A DNA stretch of 64,000 nt from CBDFKQ01 sp965248855 (GTDB lineage: Bacteria; Bacteroidota; Bacteroidia; Cytophagales; 172606-1): the NCBI GenBank assembly GCA_965248855.1, contig CBDFKQ010000012.1:620001-684000 (forward strand). The letters are read 5' to 3'. The notes beneath the pieces are model-generated. The model saw only the letters and a program-made list of their open reading frames with translations, had not been told where the DNA came from and searched no databases. Positions 9,699 through 19,200 of this stretch are shown piece by piece (position 1 is the first letter of the stretch; each line of letters starts with the position of its first letter). Both the position numbers and the translations under genes were made by a program.

Positions 9699-9730
9699 AA
9701 ACCCCTCAAATAATTAAATTTGAAGGGTTT
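9699..9730 (-). terminator. Hairpin terminator after tRNA-Ser
   Basis: AAACCCCTCAAA and TTTGAAGGGTTT pair in 11 of 12 positions around an 8-base loop. On the minus strand the stem is followed by a run of T, placing it 25 bases downstream of the tRNA-Ser gene. Confidence 0.7.
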
Positions 9731-9754
9731 TGATAGCTTTTGTAGCCAAATCAG

Positions 9755-9842
9755 TAGAGAGGAAGGGATTCGAACCCTCGATACCCTTTTGAGGTATACA
9801 CACTTTCCAGGCGTGCTCCTTCAACCACTCGGACACCTCTCT
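9755..9842 (-). tRNA. tRNA-Ser (anticodon GGA)
   Basis: The reverse complement folds as a class II tRNA: acceptor AGAGAGG pairs with CCTCTCT, then TG and a D arm starting TCCGAG, anticodon loop reading CTGGAAA with anticodon GGA, a long variable arm (TATACCTCAAAAGGGTATC) typical of Ser, and a T arm GAGGGTTCGAATCCCTT. The 3' CCA is not encoded. The first pair is A1-U72 and the discriminator base is A, whereas bacterial tRNA-Ser usually has G at both sites, so base 1 or 73 is slightly unusual. Confidence 0.9.
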
Positions 9843-9891
9843 GTCAAATGGGATGCAAATAAACAAAATAAAAAGGAGAATGAAAACTTAT

Positions 9892-11202
9892 CTATTCATT
9901 TAACTTCCCGACAGCAGATGAAAAAGTTTTTAATGCCCTGTCACGTGCAAAGGTGTGATTTACTATTTCTGCAGGATACTCGCCTGTAATAATATCGGGT
10001 AACCATTTTTGAATATACTTTCTGTCAGCATCGAACTTATCCATTTGAAGTGATGGATTAAAAATTCTAAAATAAGGGGCAGCATCTGTTCCGCACCCTG
10101 CTGCCCACTGCCAGCCACCATTATTTGCAGCTAAATCATAATCTAAAAGTTTTTTTGCAAAATAATTCTCACCCCAACGCCAATCAATCAATAAATGTTT
10201 TACCAAAAAACTCGCCGTAACCATTCTAACCCTGTTGTGCATAAAGCCTGTTTGATTTAATTCTCTCATACCTGCATCAACCAATGGGTATCCGGTTTTA
10301 CCGTCACACCATTTTTGAAACTCATCCATATTATTTCTCCATTGTATTAAATCATATTCCTTTCTAAATGAATTGTTAACCACAAAAGGAAAGTGATAAA
10401 GAATCATCATATAAAAATCCCTCCAGATAATTTCATTTAAAAAAGTTTCATTTAGTTCTTTTGCTTCAGTTGCAATTTCACGAATACTAATTGTACCAAA
10501 CCGAAGATGTATGCCTAATCTGCTTGTACTTTGTTTGCCGGGAAAATTTCTTTGAGTGGTGTAATTTTTTACAATATCCTCTTTCATTTCCCTTTCAGGA
10601 AATTTTTCGCTCTTGGCAGTAAAACCGATTTCTATTAATTCCGGAAATTTAATAGGAATATTTTTTACAAAATTTAAAAAATATTTTTCTGTTGGGTAAG
10701 ATTTTAAATAAAAACTATTTAATTTTTCCTTCCACTTTTTACTGTAGGGAGTAAATACGGTATATGGTTTATTTGAAGTATTTAAAATTTCACTTTTTTC
10801 AAAAATGGTTTGGTCTTTATAAGTTTTAAAATCAATATTGTTGTTTTGTAATAGATTTTTTATTTCTTCATCACGTTGGCAGGCATATGGTTCATAATCA
10901 TGATTAGTATAAACAGCGTCTATTTGATATTCGTCAATCAACTCCTCAAAAACTTTTATGGGAGTGTTGTTTTTAATTATAAAACCTGATTGTAACTCTT
11001 TTAGTTGTTCTTGAAGGTCTTTTAAAGTATTATATATAAACTCGACCCTTCTGTCATTTTTATCTTCAAGTCGATCTAAAATATTTGTATCAAAGATAAA
11101 AACGGGCAGAACCGGCAAGCCCGATTTAAGTGCATAATACAGCCCCGCATTATCATGCAACCTTAAATCGCGCCTAAACCAGAAAACAATAATTTTCTCC
11201 AT
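9892..11202 (-). CDS. phrB: Deoxyribodipyrimidine photolyase
   Basis: A 436-residue flavoprotein of the cryptochrome/photolyase family, which repairs cyclobutane pyrimidine dimers with blue light. The N-terminal antenna domain begins IIVFWFRRDLRLHDN. The FAD-binding C-terminal part shows the usual series: KQSTSRLGIHLRFG, NEIIWRDFYMMIL, NGGWQWAAGCGTDAAPYFR and IFNPSLQ. The length fits class I CPD photolyases, and the NGGWQW segment supplies the last electron-transfer Trp. The start is the ATG at 11200-11202. It is transcribed away from glgX, with a shared 307-base divergent region. Confidence 0.93.
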   Translation of the reverse strand: MEKIIVFWFRRDLRLHDNAGLYYALKSGLPVLPVFIFDTNILDRLEDKNDRRVEFIYNTLKDLQEQLKELQSGFIIKNNTPIKVFEELIDEYQIDAVYTNHDYEPYACQRDEEIKNLLQNNNIDFKTYKDQTIFEKSEILNTSNKPYTVFTPYSKKWKEKLNSFYLKSYPTEKYFLNFVKNIPIKFPELIEIGFTAKSEKFPEREMKEDIVKNYTTQRNFPGKQSTSRLGIHLRFGTISIREIATEAKELNETFLNEIIWRDFYMMILYHFPFVVNNSFRKEYDLIQWRNNMDEFQKWCDGKTGYPLVDAGMRELNQTGFMHNRVRMVTASFLVKHLLIDWRWGENYFAKKLLDYDLAANNGGWQWAAGCGTDAAPYFRIFNPSLQMDKFDADRKYIQKWLPDIITGEYPAEIVNHTFARDRALKTFSSAVGKLNE

Positions 11203-11509
11203 AACAACTTTTTTTTAAATTCAACCAAACCTTGTTTTGTGATTAATAAAAAAAATGTTCTTTTTGTTTAAAGTTTCTTATTTATTTAAAATACTTTACC
11301 AATAAAAATGCTTTATGTTTATTGTTTGTACATTAACTTTTTAAAAATATCTATTTATCAATATCGGTATATTCATAATTTTTATTCTGTTTTAATTAAA
11401 AATAAATATTCGAATTCATAAAAAAATTATCTATTTTAAATCACATCATTTACAACAACTATCTCTCAATCAGCATTGATTCATTTTTTAATAAAAATAT
11501 TTCCCGACA
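11203..11509. other. Divergent promoter region of phrB and glgX
   Basis: A 307-base AT-rich gap that must hold both promoters. No clear TTTG-N19-TAnnTTTG match stands out. It contains an AT-rich dyad, TTATCAATATCGGTATATTC at 11355-11374, which belongs to the dispersed motif family described elsewhere. Confidence 0.45.
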
Positions 11510-13681
11510 ATGGATTTCAATAATCATTCAAGTAAATTATCAGTGCCCAGCATGTGGCCGGGCAAACCATATCCACTGGGAGCTAATTACGATGGAAAGG
11601 GTGTTAATTTTACATTATTTAGCGAACGCGCTACCGCAGTAGAATTGTGTTTATTTGATCCTAATGATGATAAAAATGAATTCCCTCCAATACCACTTAC
11701 TGAATTAACAGAATATGTTTGGCATATATATATACCGGGAGTAAAACCCGGGCAAATTTATGGATACAGAGTTTATGGTGAATATAAACCGGAAGCAGGT
11801 AAAAGATTTAATGTAAATAAATTATTGCTTGACCCATATGCAAAGGCAATTAATGGAAAAATAACATGGGATTCTTCGATGTATGGATATCAATCTACAT
11901 GGCTTGACAGTGAGCGTGATATAGTGAAGGATGAACAAGATAATGCTGATTTTGCAATGAAATCTGTAGTAATTGATAATGATTTTGATTGGGAAGGCGA
12001 AAAACCATTAGATATTCCTTTGCATGCCTCAGTAATTTATGAATTACATGTAAAAGGTTTTTCCATTAAACATCCGGATATTGATCCTAAAATAAGAGGG
12101 TCATATGCAGCATTGGCAAGTGCTCCCGCTATAGATTATTTTAAAAAATTAGGCATCACTGCCATTGAGTTAATGCCTGTTCATCAATTTGTAAACGATG
12201 AATTTTTAAGCAGAAAAGGCTTGAAAAATTATTGGGGATACAATACCATAGGTTTTTTTACACCACATAATGAATATTCGTCTTCCAACAATAAAGGAGG
12301 GCAGGTGAATGAATTTAAACAAATGGTTAAAACTCTTCATAAAAATAATATTGAGGTAATTATTGATGTTGTTTATAATCATACAGGTGAAGGTAATCAA
12401 TATGGCCCTACTCTATCTTTTAAAGGAATAGATAATCAGGCATACTATCGGTTAATGGATAGCAATATGCGTTTGTATAAAGATTATACCGGCACCGGTA
12501 ATACTTTAAACATGTTACATTCACGCTCTATTCAATTAGTAATGGACAGCCTTCGGTATTGGGTAACCGAAATGCATGTTGACGGGTTTAGGTTTGACTT
12601 AGCTTCCACTTTGGCCAGAGGAGTTCATGAAGTAGAAAAATTATCTGTTTTTTTGGAAATTATTCATCAAGATCCTATTATTTCTCAGGTTAAACTAATA
12701 GCCGAACCTTGGGATGTTGGCGAAGGAGGGTATCAAGTTGGTAATTTTCCTGTTTTATGGGCAGAGTGGAATGGAAAATACAGAGATAATGTAAGAAGAT
12801 TTTGGAAGGGCGACGAAGCTCAGATTCCTGAACTTGCTTTCCGATTAACAGGAAGCAGTGATTTGTATCAAAGTGATGGCCGATCACCGGGGTCGAGCAT
12901 TAATTTTATTTGCGCCCATGATGGCTTTACTCTTCATGATTTAGTTTCATACAATCAAAAACATAATGAGCAAAACGGAGAAAATAATAGAGATGGAAGT
13001 GATGGAAATGATTCGTGGAACTGTGGTGTTGAAGGCCTAACCAATGATACTACAATAATAAATTTAAGAGAACAACAAAAAAGAAATTTTTTGGCAACAC
13101 TTTTCTTTAGCCAGGGTGTGCCAATGATATGCCATGGAGATGAATATGGAAGAACGCAAAATGGAAATAATAATGCATATTGTCAGGATAATGAAATAAG
13201 CTGGATTGACTGGAATTGGACAGATGCTCAAAAAGATCTTTTTGATTTTACCTCACTGGTAATTAAATTAAGAAGGGAAAACCCTGTATTACATCGACGA
13301 AAATATTTTCATGACAGACAAATTATGGGAGAAGGAGTTTCTGATATAAGATGGTTAAGGCCTGATGGCTTAGATATGAATACTGATGATTGGCAGACAT
13401 CCTATGTAAGATGTATTGGAATGTTATTAAATGGTCAGGAAATGGATGAAGTTGATGAATATGGGTTACCGATAAAAGACGATATCCTTTTAATAATAAT
13501 GAATGCATTTTGGGATAAAGTTGATTTTACAATTCCAACCGAAACGGTAGGAACTAAAAATGATTGGGTAATTTTAGTAAATACTGCAGAAAGCAAGCAA
13601 CCTGATAATGAAGTAAAGATTGATAAAAAAATGATTCAAGTGCCTGCAAGATCTTTATTAATGTTAAAATGTGTTTTATAA
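11510..13681 (+). CDS. glgX: Glycogen debranching enzyme GlgX (GH13 isoamylase type)
   Basis: A 723-residue enzyme that cleaves alpha-1,6 branches of glycogen limit dextrins. An N-terminal CBM48-like domain (WPGKPYPLGANYDGKGVNF) precedes the GH13 barrel. Catalytic residues fit D362 (DGFRFD), E399 (IAEPWDVG) and D471 (CAHDGFTLHD). Other family landmarks are IDVVYNHTGEGN and GHGDEYGRTQ-like text (CHGDEYGRTQNGNNNAYCQD). Length is normal for GlgX. There is no signal peptide, so it acts in the cytoplasm. No other glycogen gene is adjacent. A hairpin terminator follows. Confidence 0.95.
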   Translation: MDFNNHSSKLSVPSMWPGKPYPLGANYDGKGVNFTLFSERATAVELCLFDPNDDKNEFPPIPLTELTEYVWHIYIPGVKPGQIYGYRVYGEYKPEAGKRFNVNKLLLDPYAKAINGKITWDSSMYGYQSTWLDSERDIVKDEQDNADFAMKSVVIDNDFDWEGEKPLDIPLHASVIYELHVKGFSIKHPDIDPKIRGSYAALASAPAIDYFKKLGITAIELMPVHQFVNDEFLSRKGLKNYWGYNTIGFFTPHNEYSSSNNKGGQVNEFKQMVKTLHKNNIEVIIDVVYNHTGEGNQYGPTLSFKGIDNQAYYRLMDSNMRLYKDYTGTGNTLNMLHSRSIQLVMDSLRYWVTEMHVDGFRFDLASTLARGVHEVEKLSVFLEIIHQDPIISQVKLIAEPWDVGEGGYQVGNFPVLWAEWNGKYRDNVRRFWKGDEAQIPELAFRLTGSSDLYQSDGRSPGSSINFICAHDGFTLHDLVSYNQKHNEQNGENNRDGSDGNDSWNCGVEGLTNDTTIINLREQQKRNFLATLFFSQGVPMICHGDEYGRTQNGNNNAYCQDNEISWIDWNWTDAQKDLFDFTSLVIKLRRENPVLHRRKYFHDRQIMGEGVSDIRWLRPDGLDMNTDDWQTSYVRCIGMLLNGQEMDEVDEYGLPIKDDILLIIMNAFWDKVDFTIPTETVGTKNDWVILVNTAESKQPDNEVKIDKKMIQVPARSLLMLKCVL

Positions 13682-13689
13682 AACATTTT

Positions 13690-13717
13690 AGGTAGGAAAA
13701 GATTTTCTTTCCTACCT
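13690..13717. terminator. Hairpin terminator downstream of glgX
   Basis: AGGTAGGAAA (13690-13699) and TTTCCTACCT (13708-13717) form a perfect 10-bp stem with an 8-base loop, starting 9 bases after the glgX stop. Its right arm lies inside the 95-bp direct repeat; the second copy of that repeat near 27.9 kb lacks the left arm, so only this end preserves the whole hairpin. Confidence 0.7.
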
Positions 13718-13799
13718 TATTCTCCAATATAAATCGTTTTAATATTTACAAATTCCTTCATTCCGAAATGAGATAGTTCTCTGCCATAACCGGATTTTT
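13705..13799. repeat. 95-bp perfect direct repeat, left copy
   Basis: Identical over 95 bases to 27929-28023, same orientation, offset 14224 bases. The sequence is the last 27 codons plus 12 downstream bases of the aldehyde dehydrogenase gene. It marks the left boundary of the 14.2 kb island. Confidence 0.95.
13717..13799 (-). pseudogene. 3' remnant of the aldehyde dehydrogenase gene
   Basis: On the minus strand this encodes the end of the enzyme (KSGYGRELSHFGMKEFVNI and on to IYIGE, stop) with no base change from the intact gene at 27941-29302. It is cut off at 13799, where homology passes abruptly into a hemW-like fragment. It cannot encode a functional protein. Confidence 0.85.
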
Positions 13800-13981
13800 A
13801 TGCGGTGCCATAGCCAAAGTAAATAGTTTCAATCTTTTTTGATTTCAAATAATCTTTTTGCAAACTTATTGTATCAGCAATAGCCTACGCCATATTTTTT
13901 TTTAAGATTAAGGTTGGTGCTAAAATGAAAATCGCCATAATGGCAAGCTTTACAGAAAGGAATATGGATATAATACCTCAC
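13798..13981 (-). pseudogene. Decayed 5' fragment of a hemW-like radical SAM gene
   Basis: Reading leftwards from 13981 gives YYIHIPFCKACHYGDFHFST, close to the HemW start (IHIPFCxxxCxYCxFHFST), followed after a frameshift by SLQKDYLKSKKIETIYFGYG, matching the HemW IETIYFGGGTPS region. HemW is a heme chaperone related to coproporphyrinogen dehydrogenase. The third Cys of the radical SAM CxxxCxxC motif is replaced by Gly, the spacing of the first two is altered, the frame is shifted near 13890, and the rest of the gene is missing. It abuts the aldehyde dehydrogenase remnant. Recognition is by motif comparison from memory. Confidence 0.72.
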
Positions 13982-14533
13982 ACAAAAATCATTTAAATAC
14001 TAATATCGTTATTTTCATATATAGATAATTTTAAGAAAATGATTTGTGTATATCTATATTAGAGTTACACCACGTTGTTAACAAATTATTAGGGGAAGTT
14101 GTTATTCGGGTTCTTACAATAAAAACCCGCTGAACTATGTGGTCCACAGTTCCATTTTCATTAACAGGCTTAACATAAATTATTCTGCCAAAACATATTC
14201 AAAAGAAAAGGTAAAACATACTTTAGGCTTATCGATAAATATTTAAAAACGTTTTCAAAGCAGTTCCGACAAACCGAATTCATGCAATACTTCTTTCCTC
14301 GAGGCCACTACTACTTTAATTATCTTATATGTTTTGAATCGATGGCTATAACATTGTGATAAATTTTACCCTATCAAGTTTTTTGTTCTATAATTTTTAA
14401 ATATTTCTACAATAAGAAAATAATCTTATTTATTATCTATATTCCGGCTTCTTGATAAATTTAATAATTTCTTAATCAATTAATTAAGAAAGTTGATTTT
14501 TTCATTGCTTTATTTGCTATAAATATCATAGAA
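13982..14533. other. Gene-poor stretch upstream of the sigma factor
   Basis: About 550 bases. A minus-strand coding-like run of about 50 codons (about 14031-14190; contains IIYVKPVNENGTVDH) has no start and may be another gene remnant that I cannot name. A reverse copy of the AATAACGATATT motif lies at 14002-14015. The sigma factor promoter should lie near 14480-14530, but no strong match was found. Confidence 0.4.
14002..14015 (-). repeat. Dispersed AT-rich motif, reverse copy
   Basis: AATATCGTTATTTT is the reverse complement of the AAAATAACGATATT core found at 39179-39192 and 45142-45155. Confidence 0.5.
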
Positions 14534-15106
14534 ATGAAAGCAATTTTAGATGACCCTTCTTGGAAGATCCGTTTGGCAAACGGAGATATAGATGCTTTCT
14601 CAGAAATCTATCAAGCTTATTCCAAAGCCTTATACAAAGTAATATATAATAAGGTTGGTTCTAAAGAAGTTGCAGAAGATATTTTACATGACGTGTTTAT
14701 TAACTTATGGAATAAAAAGAACAGTATTTTAATTGAATCTTCTTTCTTTTATTATCTATATGGAATGACAAAAAATACAGTTCTTATGTATTTCAGGTCT
14801 GACAAAGCCAAAGCTATTTTATTAAATAATATCGCATTATGGCAAAGTAATTCAGATTTGACAACTGAAAACCAAATAAATTATAATGATTTAGATACAT
14901 ACTTGGGAGCCAAAGTAGAAGAGCTTCCAATGAAATGCAAGGAGATTTTTAGGATGAGTCGTTATGAACATTTAACCATTTTAGAAATTGCCGATAAATT
15001 AAGTATTTCCCCTCAAACAGTTAAGAACCAACTTTCAAAAGCTTTAATGTTTTTACGTCATCATCTTAAAGATGCAGCATTGCTTTTTCTTCTTTGGAAA
15101 GATTAA
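14534..15106 (+). CDS. ECF RNA polymerase sigma factor (Bacteroidetes type)
   Basis: A 190-residue sigma-70 family protein with region 2 around residues 20-90 (AEDILHDVFINLWNKK) and a region 4 helix-turn-helix near the C terminus (EIADKLSISPQTVKNQLSKA). It is followed 54 bases later by a FecR gene and then by susC with an STN domain, the classic FecI-FecR-FecA type signal cascade. It probably directs transcription of the susC-led genes downstream when the receptor binds its substrate. Confidence 0.92.
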   Translation: MKAILDDPSWKIRLANGDIDAFSEIYQAYSKALYKVIYNKVGSKEVAEDILHDVFINLWNKKNSILIESSFFYYLYGMTKNTVLMYFRSDKAKAILLNNIALWQSNSDLTTENQINYNDLDTYLGAKVEELPMKCKEIFRMSRYEHLTILEIADKLSISPQTVKNQLSKALMFLRHHLKDAALLFLLWKD

Positions 15107-15160
15107 TTTATTATTTCCTCAATAGTACTTTGACCCGAGATATGCATCTTATATTAAAGG

Positions 15161-16129
15161 ATGAAAAACATGAACCGGGAAGAAAAATCTAATATTTTAA
15201 AAGAATATTTGAATGGAGTTAATTCACCGAAAGGTGAAGAAGTTTTCAATGAATGGTTTTCTAATAATGAGAATAATTTGATTGATGAAGACGAAGTAGA
15301 ATCAAGTTTGAAAAATGTTCGGAAAAAGCTTATTAATAATATAAATAAGGCCAAGATAAAAGATTATAAGAAGATTCCACTCAATAGTTTTTTAAATAAT
15401 TATAAATATATAGCAGCAGCAGTAATATTTATCCTTTTAGCAGGAGGTGCTTTTATTTTTTATCTGAAACCATTTTCATCAAAAACTACATTAATAGAGG
15501 TAACCAATTTTTCCCATCAACCAATGGAAGTAAAACTTGTTGATGGTTCTGTAATCACACTTAACTTTCATTCTGCCATAATATATCCAAAATATTTTGA
15601 CAAGGAAAAGCGCAATGTTTATTTAAAGGGCGAAGCTTATTTTAAGGTTTTTAAAAATAAGGTAAAACCATTTTTTATCAATACTTCAAATACAGAAATA
15701 AAAGTATTAGGCACCTCATTTAATGTTAAACAAAACGATAGTAGTGTTACAGTTGCTGTAATTGAAGGTAAGGTTGCTTTTAAAGACAAAAATGATAAAT
15801 CAATAGAGTTTTTAACAGCAGGAACAGCTGCCAAGATTTATATCAATCATTCACATAAAAGTAAATACCCGGTAAGTAGTGAAAATTACAAAAGTTGGAT
15901 AAACGGTTGGTTGGTGTTTGACGAAACGCCACTCAATGAGGTAGTATCCCAACTTTCGGAATTTTACGATATTCCAATAATTATTAAAGGGGATCAATTA
16001 AAGCGAATTCGTGTAACAGCTGACATGAAACGCGCTACACTTGATGAAGTCTTAAATAATTTAAAGGGGTCAATCAGCAATGTTACATTTAATAAAACCG
16101 ATAAGTTGGTTATTATAACTTCTCATTAA
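15161..16129 (+). CDS. FecR-family anti-sigma regulator
   Basis: A 322-residue inner-membrane protein: cytoplasmic N-terminal part (1-80) that would hold the sigma factor, one membrane helix at about 83-102, a periplasmic FecR domain (about 110-210; LVDGSVITLNFHSAIIYPKYF, TSFNVKQ) and a C-terminal DUF4974/STN-like domain (about 245-320; WINGWLVFDETPLNEVVSQL). It relays the signal from the STN domain of the SusC-like receptor encoded 92 bases downstream to the sigma factor encoded upstream. Confidence 0.92.
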   Translation: MKNMNREEKSNILKEYLNGVNSPKGEEVFNEWFSNNENNLIDEDEVESSLKNVRKKLINNINKAKIKDYKKIPLNSFLNNYKYIAAAVIFILLAGGAFIFYLKPFSSKTTLIEVTNFSHQPMEVKLVDGSVITLNFHSAIIYPKYFDKEKRNVYLKGEAYFKVFKNKVKPFFINTSNTEIKVLGTSFNVKQNDSSVTVAVIEGKVAFKDKNDKSIEFLTAGTAAKIYINHSHKSKYPVSSENYKSWINGWLVFDETPLNEVVSQLSEFYDIPIIIKGDQLKRIRVTADMKRATLDEVLNNLKGSISNVTFNKTDKLVIITSH

Positions 16130-16221
16130 ATTTTCTTAACAATTTTATTTTCCTCTCATTTTTAAAAAATCAAATGATGAGGGTGGAAATCTATTGTCCA
16201 AACCTAAACCAATAATAAGCA

Positions 16222-19200
16222 ATGAATAGCTTACAAAACATTTTTAAAAAGACAAAGTGGAAATATACTCTTTGCATAATTTTAATATTTTTAATTGCTA
16301 ATTATGCATCAGGACAATCATTTGCAAAAAATCGAAACAATTCATCTCTTTTAGAAAAAAGTAAAACACTCATTTCTCTTTCTTTCAATTCCTTATCATT
16401 AAAACAGGCTATTAAAGAAGTAGCCCATAAAGGGAATATAAGTATCACATATCAGACTGATATAGTTCCAAATAAAAAAGTAAGTATAAATTTAAAAGAC
16501 ATTTCAATTCAAGATGCGCTTAATGCTATATTAAAAGAAACAGAATTATATGCTGAATTTCTGCCTTCCGGGGCGATTACCATTAAATTAAAAAAACAAG
16601 GTTTTTTAAACGTTCCTGTCAATATAGTTACCGGATTGGTTACTGATGCTGAAACCGGTAATCCAATGCCTGGGGTAAATGTGATAGTAAAGAATAGTAG
16701 TACAGGAACAAATACTGATATAAATGGAAAGTATGAAATCACAGTGCCGGAAGGTATTGATACCTTGGTTTATACCTTTATTGGTTTTCAAAATATAGAG
16801 ATTCCGGTTGATAAGCAAACTACAATTAATGTTTCTTTACGACCCAATCAATTCATTTTAAACGATGTGGTAGTAGTAGGTTATGGAACACTCCAGAAAA
16901 GTAATCTCACAACTTCTATAAGCCAACTTAAATCAGAGAATTTCAAAGATTTTCCTATTACAAGCTTTGAACAGGCTATGGCCGGCCAACTTGCAGGTGT
17001 GCAGGTTATGCAAAATAGTGGTGCCCCCGGATCAGCTTTATCCATAAGGATTAGAGGCGTTAATTCTATAACTGCGGGTACTCAGCCATTGATAGTTGTG
17101 GATGGGCTACCTATTACCGACGGAAGTACAAGCAATATCAATCCTGATGATATTGCAAGCATTGAAACGCTTAAAGATGCTTCAGCAGCTGCAATATATG
17201 GATCAAGAGGATCTAATGGGGTAATTCTTATTACAACTAAGAGAGGTGTTTCGGGCAAGCCAAAGTTTTCCTTTAATGCTTATCAAGGAGTGCAGCATGT
17301 GACCAAGAAAGTTTCCCTAATGAATTCTTATGAGCATGCACAGGTAGTAGCTGCTGCAAGAAATAATTTATGGTTTGACCTTGACCCTGTTAATCATTTA
17401 CCTACTGATGATAACTCTCTGCGAAGCGCTAATACCAAAATACCCACTTATATTTTACCATATCTGCAAGGGCAAAAAGGGCTTACAAATACTGATTGGC
17501 AAAATGCGATTTTCAGAGATGCCCCTATTCAAAATTATGATTTGTCTGTATCGGGTGGAAATGAAAAGTCTAACTTTTATATTTCAGGCAATTATTTTAA
17601 CCAACAAGGGATTGTAATAAATTCCGGTTTTGAAAGGTACTCATTAAGGACAAATTTTGAAACTTCGCTTTCTAACAAGTTAAAATTTGGAGTTAACCTC
17701 TCACCTTCATTTACCAATAGAAACATAATTTCGGAGCAGGATCACAAAGGAAATGGAATTATTATATCTGCCTTGTTAGCCGATCCGAGTTTCCCTGTTT
17801 ATAATTCGGATGGATCATTAAACATAAGCCAGCAAATAAACCAGGGCAATATTTATGGAATGTCACCTGTTGAAAACCCGGTTGCATTGGCCACTCAAAC
17901 AACTGATAAAGTTGGACAATTAAGGCTTTTAGGAGGTTCTTTTTTAAGCTTGGAGCTTATTAAAGGTTTAACAATTAAAACTTATCTGGGTGGGGATTAT
18001 AATGATTCAAGAGAGAATTACTTTCGCCCATCAGCCATTGGTACTTATAAAATACCTGCACCAAGCCAAGCAAACGGAACTTCTAAAACAGGCCGTACCT
18101 GGAACTGGCTTTGGGAAAATACAATTAATTATTCTTATACTTTTAACGACGAGCATCATTTCTCTATACTTGCAGGCTATACTTCCCAAAAAGAATATCA
18201 GGAAAGTAATTCCTTGAATGCCTCTAATTTCCCAAATGATCAGGTTCAAACCCTTAACGCGGGTTTAGTTACCTCAGGCAGCTCTTCTCAGCAAGTTTGG
18301 ACGCTTCTTTCCTATGTTGGTAGGGTTAATTATTCTTATAAAGACAAATACTTATTAAGTGCTTCATTAAGGAGAGATGGTTCTTCAAGGTTTGGCCCCA
18401 ATACAAAATGGGGATATTTTCCTTCCGCCTCCATTGGTTGGAGAGTGAGCAATGAAAGTTTCTTTCCTGAAAATAACATTATAAGCGATTTAAAAATCAG
18501 GGGAAGTTACGGGGTAACCGGAAATTTTCAAATACCCAATTATGGTTCATATGCGCTTCTAAGCACGGATAATTATGTATTAGGCAACAAAGTAGTAAAT
18601 GGGCAGGCACCTTCAACATCTCCCAACCCAAATATTTCGTGGGAAAAGAAAGATATGATTAATGGAGGAATAGAAATTGGCCTTTTAGGGAACAGGATAA
18701 ATATCACTGCTGATTATTATTATGCCAACACTAATGGCTTACTCTTAAATGTGCCGGTTCCAGCTTATTCAGGCTATACAACATCATTGCAAAACCTAGG
18801 CCAGGTAAGAAATGAAGGATGGGAACTTGGTATATCCAATAAACAAAATTTTGGAAAGCTTGAATGGATTGGTTCGCTTAACTTTTCTCAAAATAAAAAT
18901 AAGGTTATAAGCCTAGGGCCTGGACAAAATCAGATTATTTCATCATCTAACGTAACCAGAGTGGGCAGCCCAATAGGCTCATATTTCGGTTATCAGATAC
19001 TTGGAGTATTTAAGAATGGAGATGAGGTAAGTAATTATCCGCATTTGGCCACAGGTGTACCCGGTACTTATAAATATGCCGATTTAAATAATGATGGAAA
19101 AATTACAGATGCTGACAGGACTATATTAGGCAATTTCTTTCCGAGTTATACATTTGGCTTTAGCAGTGCTTTTCGATATCGGAATTTTGATTTAAACTTT

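Larger units (their letters stand above)
9293..9754. other. Upstream region of the STAND gene with palindromes and a terminator
   Basis: About 460 bases without a gene. It should contain the STAND gene promoter. Its right half holds the inverted-repeat block at 9595-9654 and a hairpin at 9699-9730. An open frame of 66 codons starting at 9517 has low-complexity composition and runs through both, so I do not call it. Confidence 0.5.

Noticed and set aside
9517..9717. 66-codon plus-strand frame
   Set aside because: It runs through the palindromic block and terminator stem, with low-complexity residues.
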